In this document: in pieces, positions 52,938-60,830 of the stretch
Position numbering within the stretch: position 1 is the first letter of the stretch
Layout: the number at the start of each line of letters is the position of its first letter
Origin: Bacteroidota bacterium
GTDB taxonomy: Bacteria; Bacteroidota; Bacteroidia; Sphingobacteriales; Sphingobacteriaceae
Direction: 5' to 3'
NCBI GenBank assembly: GCA_023450085.1
Contig: JAEXHI010000019.1
Location: forward strand, 139,617 to 203,616
Length of the DNA: 64,000 bases
The notes under the pieces: generated by a model
The model's input: only the letters and a program-made list of their open reading frames with translations
Told to the model about the DNA's origin: nothing
The model's database searches: none
Made by a program: the position numbers and the translations under genes

Positions 52938-53464
52938 TTTTTCAATTTTGCGGTCTTTCGGGGGCTGGAAAAACAACGCTGGCAAACGCTTTGTCTAATG
53001 AATTGGATGCTAAAGGGTATCGGGTGAAGGTCATTGATGGAGATGTTTATCGACAGACTTTGTGTAAGGACCTGGGGTTTAGTAGAGCCGATAGGATTGA
53101 AAATGTACGTAGATTGGGTATTTATGCGACATCCTTAAGTGAGGAGTTCGACTTTATATTTATTGCAGTAATCAATCCTTATGAGGAAGGTCGGGAAATA
53201 CTTAGGGAGAGCTGTAATGCAAAATTGGTTTGGATAAAATGTGATATTGCAGTGCTGATCAATAGGGATACCAAGGGGCTTTATCAAAAGGCCTTGCTAC
53301 CAGATGGGCATCCAGATAAAATCTATAACCTTACTGGTTTGAATGATGTTTTTGAAAATCCTGTTGCCGTGGATCTGGTGGTCAATACCGATTTATTGAG
53401 TATCGAAGACAGTTTGCAACTTGCTGTTGGTTTTATGGTTGGTAAATTAACGTTACATTTATAA
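52928..53464 (+). CDS. adenylylsulfate (APS) kinase
   Basis: The 178-residue cytoplasmic enzyme phosphorylates APS to PAPS. The Walker A is GLSGAGKTT (9-17), the APS-binding DGDVYR follows (37-42), and the family motif FSRADRIENVRRLG is present, as is INPYEEGRE in place of ISP(F/Y)RADR. An insert LLPDGHPDK lies between the KALY-like helix and NLTGLNDVFENP. It looks like a full CysC-type enzyme dedicated to the sulfotransferase next to it. ATP sulfurylase genes are not in the window, so APS must come from elsewhere. The start overlaps the previous stop by ten bases. Confidence 0.85.
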   Translation: MGLIFQFCGLSGAGKTTLANALSNELDAKGYRVKVIDGDVYRQTLCKDLGFSRADRIENVRRLGIYATSLSEEFDFIFIAVINPYEEGREILRESCNAKLVWIKCDIAVLINRDTKGLYQKALLPDGHPDKIYNLTGLNDVFENPVAVDLVVNTDLLSIEDSLQLAVGFMVGKLTLHL

Positions 53465-53465
53465 C

Positions 53466-54158
53466 ATGGCTTCATCACATTTAAAACTGGCGCTCACTTA
53501 TGATGTGCAGCAACTTCATCAGGAACTAAAACACTGCTTGAATAAGCAATGGCCGCTACATTTTAATAATTTTGACTTTGAGGGCGATTGGAGAAGTATC
53601 TCCCTGCGCTCAGCAAGTGGTAATGCAGATGATATTTTTGCGCATTCGAGAGATGGTTTTTATGTTGATACACCATTAATGGCCGAAGTGGATTATATCA
53701 GATCCATTGTGGATTCCTGGAAATGTGAAAAAGAATCGGTGCGTTTACTGGCGCTCTCCCCTGGGAGTATCATCAAGCCTCATAAAGATCGGGGATGCTC
53801 CTATCGGGAGGGAAATTTTAGGATTCATATTCCCATTCTCACCAATAAATCGGTGCATTTTACAGTTGATGGAAACGAATTGTTTTTAGATGAAGGAACT
53901 TGCTGGTATATGGATTTTGGTAAGACTCATCATATTGAAAATAGGGGTGAAACCAATCGGGTGCATTTAATTATGGATTGTATTCGTAATGAATGGACAG
54001 ATGTGCTTTTTCGTGAAAATGCTTACGATTTTGAAGCCACTCCGATAGAAAAAGAACAGGCAAGAGCCACTCGGGCGTTGATGATAGCGGAACTGGAAAA
54101 AATGGATACGGATGCAGCTAGGGCATTGATTGCCCAAATGAAGAGCGAGGAAGTTTAA
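53466..54158 (+). CDS. aspartyl/asparaginyl beta-hydroxylase-like 2-oxoglutarate oxygenase
   Basis: The 230-residue protein has no signal peptide. The iron site can be read as His106 and Asp108 (GSIIKPHKDRGCSYREGNFR) and a distal His155 or His156 (GKTHHIENRG). Arg165 (NRVHLIMD) would bind 2-oxoglutarate. This matches the Asp_Arg_Hydrox (AspH/BlpH) family, members of which hydroxylate Asp, Asn or Pro residues. It begins one base after the kinase stop, so it belongs to the same operon as the sulfation genes. I infer a protein or peptide as the target. Confidence 0.78.
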   Translation: MASSHLKLALTYDVQQLHQELKHCLNKQWPLHFNNFDFEGDWRSISLRSASGNADDIFAHSRDGFYVDTPLMAEVDYIRSIVDSWKCEKESVRLLALSPGSIIKPHKDRGCSYREGNFRIHIPILTNKSVHFTVDGNELFLDEGTCWYMDFGKTHHIENRGETNRVHLIMDCIRNEWTDVLFRENAYDFEATPIEKEQARATRALMIAELEKMDTDAARALIAQMKSEEV

Positions 54159-54167
54159 ATCATTATA

Positions 54168-54704
54168 TCACTTTAAGCAAACCCAGTTCACCATATGTGG
54201 GAAAGGTTTAATGCCAAGTCGCTCGGCGTTTTGGTCGTCGTAGGCCATTCCGTAATATTGTAGCATGGGTAATCCTATAAACCGGCCTTGTTCAAAATTA
54301 TCGATCAGGTGTTGACCCTCGCCTTTATATCCATGTTCGTGAAAAACAATACTTACAGGAATTTTCAAATGTAATGCTGCAGCATAGCTCCAAGCCAGGG
54401 TCATTAATTCTGCGCCCTGATGCGTATCTGTATTTGGTAATTTGCCATCTAACTCGCATCTTATCGTATAGGGGAGGGTGGCCAGGTGACCAGCTTCATG
54501 TAAAATGTCGCCAGGATACAAGATCTGATCGGGATCAATGCTTAAACCACCATTTTTAATGTGTACTCCAGGAAGAAAACCGGGTTCTTCTTCAATGAAA
54601 AAGTTTACTGTTAATCCTATTTCTTGTAGAAAGTTAACTAAAAGTGTAATTAACCTTTTCTTTTCTTCGGCGATTGATGTAGCTTGCAATTCAGATTTAA
54701 TCAT
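54168..54704 (-). CDS. HEAGH-motif zincin-like protein, unknown family
   Basis: The 178-residue protein has no signal peptide or membrane helix. A zinc-metallopeptidase motif HEAGH (69-73) lies in PGDILHEAGHLATLP. The downstream Glu99 in QGAELMTLAWSYAAA is a candidate third ligand. The rest (GVHIKNGGLSIDP, GMAYDDQNAERLGIKPFPHM) is not known to me. It could be a peptidase that trims a cluster product, or a catalytically silent zinc protein. The gene is on the minus strand, between the hydroxylase and PhyH genes, and ends ten bases from the hydroxylase gene stop. Confidence 0.6.
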   Translation of the reverse strand: MIKSELQATSIAEEKKRLITLLVNFLQEIGLTVNFFIEEEPGFLPGVHIKNGGLSIDPDQILYPGDILHEAGHLATLPYTIRCELDGKLPNTDTHQGAELMTLAWSYAAALHLKIPVSIVFHEHGYKGEGQHLIDNFEQGRFIGLPMLQYYGMAYDDQNAERLGIKPFPHMVNWVCLK

Positions 54705-54794
54705 TATGGTTTCTAAATTAAATATAATTGGATTTAAACCATTATAAGTTTAAAAATAAATACCTCAACTAAACCACATAACACTCTTCAAAAA

Positions 54795-55742
54795 ATGAAC
54801 TCAAACGCTTTTCTACAAGTTTTTTTCGAGATCCATCACGCTAAAAAGCAAAGGGACCTTACGCCCGAGTATTTTAATTTTGATACTACTGAGGATATCT
54901 TTTTAAGTGTTTATGAGCTCGGGAAATACGAAACTTATTTTTTTCTTTACGCGGAATGCAAAAGCTTTGATCATTTTCAAGCTTGGTTAGCAGCGCTTAA
55001 AGGGAGTGGTTTTTTAGCGCAAGCTGAAGTTAAGTTTAACGAATGGTTGAACAGGCAGGAGGCAGAAGATAGAACACAAGAGTATCGGCTGCTTAATAAA
55101 GAGCAAGTACAATTCTGGGAAGAACACGGATACTTAAGGATTAGTGACCTCGTTGAGCCAGCGCTTTGTGAGGAGGTGAGTGCACTGATCTGTAGACATA
55201 TGGAACTTAGTTTGTCAGACCCGAATTCCTGGTATAAATCTCATCCCGACTGGCATGGGCTTATGCTGCAGGTTTATCAGGATGAAAGCATAGAGGCTAT
55301 CAGGAAGCATCCGAATGTTTACCAATTGTTTTCGGAACTGTATGGTACTCAGGATATCATTGCAAATACTGAAAAGGTTAGTTTTAATCCGCCAGTTACC
55401 GACAAGTGGGAATTTAGTGCTGGGGCTTTGCATTGGGACATTGATATCAGTAAGCCTATCACATATTATATACAAGGACTGATTTATCTGGATGATGTTC
55501 CTGAAAACCGTGGGCCATTAAATGTGGTGCCGGGTATGCATCTTGAATTTGACGAGTGGATCAAGCCTTACTCCACGTTTGATGATGCGCATCACGCGAT
55601 GCGCAAGCAAATGAAAGCAGTGCCCGTTCCTGGAAAAAAGGGAGATATCATTGTGTGGCGCCATACGCTTCCACATGCGGCCAGCGCAAATTTTTCCTCC
55701 CTGCCCAGGTTTGTGCAATACCTTAGCTTTACAAAATTGTAA
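54795..55742 (+). CDS. phytanoyl-CoA dioxygenase (PhyH)-like protein
   Basis: The 315-residue protein has an N-terminal helical part of about 95 residues. The PhyH fold follows, beginning EQVQFWEEHGYLRISDLVEP. The iron-binding facial triad can be read as His213 and Asp215 (LHWDIDISK) and His294 (LPHAASANF). Arg305 (SLPRFVQYL) is the likely 2-oxoglutarate anchor. These enzymes hydroxylate small molecules or side chains. The N-terminal extra part has no known match. It is the second oxygenase of the cluster. Confidence 0.8.
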   Translation: MNSNAFLQVFFEIHHAKKQRDLTPEYFNFDTTEDIFLSVYELGKYETYFFLYAECKSFDHFQAWLAALKGSGFLAQAEVKFNEWLNRQEAEDRTQEYRLLNKEQVQFWEEHGYLRISDLVEPALCEEVSALICRHMELSLSDPNSWYKSHPDWHGLMLQVYQDESIEAIRKHPNVYQLFSELYGTQDIIANTEKVSFNPPVTDKWEFSAGALHWDIDISKPITYYIQGLIYLDDVPENRGPLNVVPGMHLEFDEWIKPYSTFDDAHHAMRKQMKAVPVPGKKGDIIVWRHTLPHAASANFSSLPRFVQYLSFTKL

Positions 55743-55762
55743 CAGCTAATGTTGGTTTTTCC

Positions 55763-56728
55763 TTAGCTATTATGCTTTTTTTGAGCTGCAGATAGTTTTC
55801 CGAGTACCAAATACGCATCGGTAGATTGCTCTCTGTGGTTTAAGCCTGCTATCAGGTATTTATGATGGAAATCATTTTTACGGTTAAAGGCATCAAAGCC
55901 AAAAGTTGTTTTGCCTAAAATCATCCCATGCTCACCAGCCTGACTTAAAGCCACGTCGCATTTACTTTTATTTCTTAGCACCATTGCCCCACGTAACACT
56001 TTGTTGTTATGTCCACCAGCTATGAAATCAATATGTTCAGATGCCTCGGCTAATCCTTTACTACTATAGCCATCAGTTTCGAATCCTAAATGAGACAAGC
56101 AAATTACAAAATCGCAGTTCAGATTGTTTTTAAGGTGATTGGCTGTTTCATTGGCCGCCTGATAAGGGTTTTTAAATTCAACACCTGGTAAATTTAAGGA
56201 AGCGCCAACACCAGTAATGCCAATTTTTAAGTTTTTATTTTTAAGGACAATATAAGGTTTTATGCTAGCGGATAATCCTGCATGGCTGAAGGTGTAATTG
56301 CAATTAACCAGCGGGAAATCCATTTGGGGAAGCAGTTCCGCAAAAGATTCCTGGCCCATGGCCAATTCATTTGCGCCTAAGGTGACGGCATGATAGCCAA
56401 TCTTATTCATTAAATAGATGGTTCTTTCCTGCTGGTTGCGGGAAGCTCCAGAGGCCATAAAATTGCCCGCATCAACATTTAAACCAGATGTTTCCTGTGT
56501 TTTAATCAGTTCAATAATGTTCTTGATCCCTCCAAAGCCATTGCTAGTGCTTTCAATCCTTCCGTTCAGGTCGTTGGTTTGAAAGATGGTCATGCGTTCG
56601 CTGTTGAGCGTATTGATTTTTTTGGTGATACCAGCTAATGCATCCAAATGGCTGCTAAATAGCGCTGCGCTGGTAATAATACCTGATTTTTTTAGAAAAG
56701 ATCTTCTGGCCTGGGTCATGGTATACAT
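55763..56728 (-). CDS. Tat-exported metallophosphatase-fold protein with missing metal ligands
   Basis: The 321-residue protein starts with a Tat-type signal (QARRSFLKKSGIITSAALFS), so it should be exported folded. The 5'-nucleotidase/metallophosphatase fold is plain, but the metal motifs are altered. NDxH is NDLNG (Asn55 in place of His). GNHE(F/L) is GANELA (118-123). The GHTH-type end is GGHNNK (239-243, His to Asn). Asp53, Asp86 (NVDAGNF), His213 (LSHLGF) and His240 remain. Two or three of the usual seven ligands are lost, so it may be a binding protein or work with one metal. There is a second possible start three codons in. Confidence 0.78.
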   Translation of the reverse strand: MYTMTQARRSFLKKSGIITSAALFSSHLDALAGITKKINTLNSERMTIFQTNDLNGRIESTSNGFGGIKNIIELIKTQETSGLNVDAGNFMASGASRNQQERTIYLMNKIGYHAVTLGANELAMGQESFAELLPQMDFPLVNCNYTFSHAGLSASIKPYIVLKNKNLKIGITGVGASLNLPGVEFKNPYQAANETANHLKNNLNCDFVICLSHLGFETDGYSSKGLAEASEHIDFIAGGHNNKVLRGAMVLRNKSKCDVALSQAGEHGMILGKTTFGFDAFNRKNDFHHKYLIAGLNHREQSTDAYLVLGKLSAAQKKHNS

Positions 56729-56936
56729 AATTTAGATGATGTAATAATAAAAAAAAAGTTTGGTAACGAACAATTTTTATAAATATTATATTTTAGATCA
56801 TTGAAAACAGAAAAAAAACAAGGATTCTATTTTTTTAGAGAAAAAACATTTGGAATTAAATGCAATGTTTTACTACATTTATCAGCGTATTGCAAGGTAG
56901 CCAAATTGTTGCAATGAACTAAAACTAGCGCTCATC

Positions 56937-58061
56937 ATGAAAAAAATAACCATTGGTTTACTGCTTCCTGTATCTACCATCGTTCCGATGTCTAGAGATT
57001 TTGAACAGGGATTAAAGCAGGCCATCAAAGACCAGGTTGGTCAGCATGAATGGGAAATTGAATTCGTCCCCGAGTTTGTAGGACAGGGAGGTAGGTTAAG
57101 GGTCGAAGAATCCATCGATAAACTCTTTTCTTATTATCATGTGGATGTGGTTACAGGCATTGTTTCAAATATGGTTGGAATGGCTGTAGCACCTAAATTT
57201 GAGCGCTACAAAAAGCCTTTTATTATCAATAATATTGGGGAGCATATGCCCAATCCAGAGTTGTTTAATCCCAATGTTTTTGTCAATTCCACCCATACTT
57301 GGCAGCAAATTTGGTCGCTTGGCTATTGGGCAGTTAAAGCCTTCGGCAATAAGGGGATGTTTGTTGCCAGTATATATGATGCTGGTTATTCTTTTTCCAA
57401 TATGCTAAGGCTTGGAATGGAAGCTGCTGATAAGGACAGTACGATGCCTTTTTCTATTGCACAAATTACGCCAGGTGCAAAAACCGCTGACCCAAGAACT
57501 GTATTTGAACATATAGAAATGTTTAGGCCAGATTTTATTTTTAGCGCTTTTTGTGGAGAAGAAGCTACTGCTTTTCAGGAAGCTTATACAAAATCGGCTG
57601 CTAAAAATATTCCACTGCTGGCTTTGCCTTTTTTGTTGGAGAATTTTGATTCCAAGGAACATGAGCTAGAGGTCTACACTGCGTTAAGCAGTACTGAGTT
57701 GGCTGCTAACGAGGAGAACAACGATGGCGTTGCTTTGCAGGATCGTACTTTTTATCAACTAGGTAAAGAAACGGGAATGATCCTGTCCGAGGCGCTGAAA
57801 ATAAAAGGGGATGGAGATTTGCTTGATGCTATGAACCAAGTGAAAGTCAATTCTGATCGCGGAATACTACATATCGACTCACAAACACTAGGAAACAAAA
57901 ATCAGGTTTATCTGGTGAAAAATATACACTCTGGAAATAGAAATAACATTAGAAGAGAAATTGTTCGCAAGCTGGAAACAGTGCGCATTAACGATAAAGC
58001 CTTGAGTGATTCATTGCAGCAGCTTTCGTCAGGCTGGGAAAATCCTTACTTAGGCATATAA
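56937..58061 (+). CDS. ABC substrate-binding-fold protein without signal peptide
   Basis: The 374-residue protein is of the type I periplasmic-binding (Leu/Ile/Val-binding) fold. It opens directly with the first strand (KKITIGLLLPVSTIVPMSRD), so no signal peptide is left for export. The pattern FEQGLKQAIKD, VDVVTGIVSNMVGMAVAPKF and FVASIYDAGYSFSNMLRLGM matches that family. It may bind a ligand in the cytoplasm, perhaps as a scaffold or carrier for the modification enzymes. Seven bases separate it from the formyltransferase gene. It is the first gene of a five-gene operon with the three collar genes. Confidence 0.72.
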   Translation: MKKITIGLLLPVSTIVPMSRDFEQGLKQAIKDQVGQHEWEIEFVPEFVGQGGRLRVEESIDKLFSYYHVDVVTGIVSNMVGMAVAPKFERYKKPFIINNIGEHMPNPELFNPNVFVNSTHTWQQIWSLGYWAVKAFGNKGMFVASIYDAGYSFSNMLRLGMEAADKDSTMPFSIAQITPGAKTADPRTVFEHIEMFRPDFIFSAFCGEEATAFQEAYTKSAAKNIPLLALPFLLENFDSKEHELEVYTALSSTELAANEENNDGVALQDRTFYQLGKETGMILSEALKIKGDGDLLDAMNQVKVNSDRGILHIDSQTLGNKNQVYLVKNIHSGNRNNIRREIVRKLETVRINDKALSDSLQQLSSGWENPYLGI

Positions 58062-58068
58062 TCATAGC

Positions 58069-59004
58069 ATGAGCAATATGAAAATAGCGGTGGTTTGCAA
58101 TTCAGATACTTTGGCCATTCCTTCTATTCAGTTTCTGAAGGAGCAGCATCTCCTTGCGGGAATAGGTATTCCTGAAAAGAGTAAGTCTGTTTTGCTAAAT
58201 TCGTTGCAGGCTGCTGGTATAACACCTGATACTGTGGAGGTTTTTCCTGCCAACTCTTGGAAGGAAGGTATGGAGAACTGGTTGCGTAAACTGAGCGCTG
58301 ATGCTGTATTTGTAATTGCATTTCCCTGGAAAATACCTGTAGCTATATTGAGTATTCCTTCAAAGGGGTTTTTCAATTTTCATTTTGGGGCATTGCCTAA
58401 ATATAAAGGAGCAGATCCTATTTTCTGGCAAATCCGCAACATGGAAAATCATGGCGGTTTATTCATCCATAAAATGAATTCCGAAATTGATGCTGGTCCG
58501 ATTGTATGGCAGAAAGAAATGGCTATTTACCCAGGAGAAACCTATACCATGCATTGTTTACGAGTAGGTTATGAGGCTGTTGGAGAGCTTAAGCTTTTGT
58601 TGGACCATTTGGAACGGGACGTGCTTACGGAAAATATCCAATCAGCGCATAAGGGGTTATATTATCAAAAACCTGGTGAAGAGCAACTCAAAATAGATTG
58701 GGAGAAACAATCCGCCCGTGAAATTGAATACCTTGTGAATGCCTGTAACCACAAATATGGGGGCGCATCTACATTTTTAAGAAACAGGGAGATGCGCATA
58801 CTAGAGGTGAGTCCAGTAGATATGCCCCCAATACCTGAACAATTGCCAGGAGCAGTGGTTCATGCAGATGCGCTATATGGCTTGGTGATTGCCTGTAGGG
58901 AACAGCAATTTTTAAAAATAAATGTAATACACATGCAGGAAGGTTATTTGTCTGGAGCAAAGCTTTTTAGTATGGGTGTTGGAATAGGAGAACAATTAAT
59001 TTAA
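58069..59004 (+). CDS. formyltransferase-family protein
   Basis: The 311-residue protein has the formyltransferase fold of Fmt, GART and ArnA. The catalytic triad residues are Asn103, His105 (FFNFHFGALPKYKG) and Asp141 (NSEIDAGPIVW). A C-terminal domain of about 100 residues follows, like the Fmt C-terminal domain. It is probably not the housekeeping Fmt, because it lies within the collar operon. It may formylate an amino sugar or amine that is part of the cluster product. A second start three codons in (MKIAVVC) is possible. Confidence 0.75.
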   Translation: MSNMKIAVVCNSDTLAIPSIQFLKEQHLLAGIGIPEKSKSVLLNSLQAAGITPDTVEVFPANSWKEGMENWLRKLSADAVFVIAFPWKIPVAILSIPSKGFFNFHFGALPKYKGADPIFWQIRNMENHGGLFIHKMNSEIDAGPIVWQKEMAIYPGETYTMHCLRVGYEAVGELKLLLDHLERDVLTENIQSAHKGLYYQKPGEEQLKIDWEKQSAREIEYLVNACNHKYGGASTFLRNREMRILEVSPVDMPPIPEQLPGAVVHADALYGLVIACREQQFLKINVIHMQEGYLSGAKLFSMGVGIGEQLI

Positions 59005-59014
59005 ATAAGGAATT

Positions 59015-59611
59015 ATGGAAGGAACAATGTCGGAGATCCGAATGTATGCCCCAAACTTTGCCCCAAAATATTGGGCATATTGCTGGGGACAACTATTAGC
59101 TATCAATTCGAATACAGCGCTCTTTTCACTTTTGGGCACTACCTATGGTGGGAATGGTATGAGCACTTTTGCGCTTCCAGATTTGAGGGGCAGGGTTGCT
59201 ATAGGTACAGGGACCGGCACTAGTGGTTTAAGCCCTAAGCCTCTTGGTTTAGTCGGGGGAGAAGAAAATCATACGCTTATTACTAGTGAAATTCCACAAC
59301 ATACGCACACCAGTACGTTGTCGGGCTCTGGTAAAATGTCTGTAAGTTCTGCCGCACCCAGTTTAACCACGCCAGTTACGGGGGCAACCATTGCACGTCC
59401 GATTAAAGCAACAGGCAGATCATCAACACCGTTGTTAGGCTTTAATGGTAATCAACCAAATGTTGCTTTGGGCAATGCTTCAGTAAATGCAGGACAGCTG
59501 ACGGTAACAACAGGGATCACTGGAGGGACTACGCCGCATAGTAACATGCAACCTTATTTGGGCATTAATTATATTATTTGTTTACAGGGAATATTTCCCT
59601 CAAGAAATTAA
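59015..59611 (+). CDS. phage tail-collar (MdpB-like) protein 1
   Basis: The 198-residue protein opens MEGTMSEIRMYAPNFAPKYW and AYCWGQLLAINSNTALFSLL. The collar motif GTTYGGNGMSTFALPDLRGR (41-60) and the metal-binding-like HTH (H96, H98 in PQHTHTS) follow. It ends MQPYLGINYIICLQGIFPSR with final Asn. This is the tail-collar ('microcystin-dependent protein') family, related to the head of phage T4 gp12. No signal peptide is seen. It is followed by two paralogues within 16 bases each. Confidence 0.88.
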   Translation: MEGTMSEIRMYAPNFAPKYWAYCWGQLLAINSNTALFSLLGTTYGGNGMSTFALPDLRGRVAIGTGTGTSGLSPKPLGLVGGEENHTLITSEIPQHTHTSTLSGSGKMSVSSAAPSLTTPVTGATIARPIKATGRSSTPLLGFNGNQPNVALGNASVNAGQLTVTTGITGGTTPHSNMQPYLGINYIICLQGIFPSRN

Positions 59612-59618
59612 AGATACT

Positions 59619-60221
59619 ATGGAAGGTTATGTAGGAGAAATTAGATTTTTTGGTGGTAATTTCCCACCTAGGAGCTGGAGTTTTTGTCAGGGACAAGAAT
59701 TGTCTATTGCAAATTATCAGCTTATATATACGCTTATCGGTACTACTTATGGAGGAGACGGTATAACCAAGTTTAATCTGCCAGATTTCAGGGGGCGGGT
59801 TGCGGTGGGAACTGGAACAGGTCCTGGACGATCAACGATTGTTTTAGGAGCTGCAGCAGGAAGTGAAGAGATAACTTTGAGTCAGTTAAATTTACCTGCT
59901 CATACTCATGCTGTTACCAATTCGCCAATCAACCCTGCTATTACTACATCGGTTAATAGTGCACAGGCGAGTGTAAATGCACCTACTACTGGTGTATCCA
60001 TCGCATCAGCAGGCTACATGGCTTCAGGTTCTTTTGTTCCGAACCTCGGATTTAATACCGAGACTCCAGCTGTGGCACTAAACTCGGCAACGGTTGATTT
60101 GAGTACACTTACCGTGGGCAATATGAACACAGGTAGTTCATTACCACACAACAACATGCAGCCCTATTTGGCTATTAATTTTATCATTTGTATCGAAGGA
60201 ATTTTTCCATCAAGAAACTAA
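59619..60221 (+). CDS. phage tail-collar (MdpB-like) protein 2
   Basis: The 200-residue paralogue of the previous protein opens MEGYVGEIRFFGGNFPPRSW and contains IGTTYGGDGITKFNLPDFRG. HTH is HTHAV here, and the same end, MQPYLAINFIICIEGIFPSR, is kept. The central part (about 100-160) is Ser/Thr/Ala-rich and differs most among the three, so it may be the variable shaft or binding part. Its start is seven bases after the stop of the first gene. Confidence 0.88.
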   Translation: MEGYVGEIRFFGGNFPPRSWSFCQGQELSIANYQLIYTLIGTTYGGDGITKFNLPDFRGRVAVGTGTGPGRSTIVLGAAAGSEEITLSQLNLPAHTHAVTNSPINPAITTSVNSAQASVNAPTTGVSIASAGYMASGSFVPNLGFNTETPAVALNSATVDLSTLTVGNMNTGSSLPHNNMQPYLAINFIICIEGIFPSRN

Positions 60222-60236
60222 TTAAATCTAATCAAT

Positions 60237-60830
60237 ATGGAAGGAACTATAGGAGAGATTAGAATGTTTGCGGCTGGTTTTACACCTAACACCTGGGCAT
60301 TTTGTTTGGGACAGACGGTACCAATCCAAAACAATACTGCTTTGTTTTCAATTTTGGGTACCACATTCGGTGGAAATGGTACAACTAACTTTAGATTGCC
60401 AGACTTTGCTGGTAGGGCAGCATTAGGTACGGGACAAAGACCTGGTGGGAGCGATTTTATTTTGGGGCAAGCTGGTGGAGCAGAAACCCATACCTTGGTT
60501 ACCGCTGAAATGGCCTCACATACTCATGCTGGCGTTGTATCTGGAACTGCAAGTTTAATGGTAAGCGCTGCAGATTCAACTTTGGCAGTGGCAACTGCAG
60601 GTTCGGTCATTGCTACGCCAGGCTATACGGTTACTGGCGGTCTGGCTAAAACACTTGGTTTTAACAACGCCACACCAGATACTGTACTGCATCCAGATTC
60701 AATTAAGGTGGCTAATACACCATTGACTTTGGCTTTTGCGGGCGGGAATAGTGCACACAACAACATGCAGCCGTATATCGCATTAAACTATATCATTTGT
60801 ATGTATGGTATATTTCCGTCGAGAAATTAG
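60237..60830 (+). CDS. phage tail-collar (MdpB-like) protein 3
   Basis: The 197-residue third paralogue opens MEGTIGEIRMFAAGFTPNTW and has LGTTFGGNGTTNFRLPDFAG, HTHAG and the same C terminus MYGIFPSRN. The three share length and ends but not the middle. Together they could make a heterotrimer, since T4 gp12-type collars are trimers. Its stop overlaps the end of the convergent methyltransferase gene by four bases. Confidence 0.88.
   Translation: MEGTIGEIRMFAAGFTPNTWAFCLGQTVPIQNNTALFSILGTTFGGNGTTNFRLPDFAGRAALGTGQRPGGSDFILGQAGGAETHTLVTAEMASHTHAGVVSGTASLMVSAADSTLAVATAGSVIATPGYTVTGGLAKTLGFNNATPDTVLHPDSIKVANTPLTLAFAGGNSAHNNMQPYIALNYIICMYGIFPSRN

Noticed and set aside
59015..60830. Prophage remnant, suggested by tail-collar domains
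   Set aside because: No head, portal, terminase, tape measure, sheath, lysis or integrase genes are near. Three paralogues in one operon with enzymes do not look like a phage tail module.
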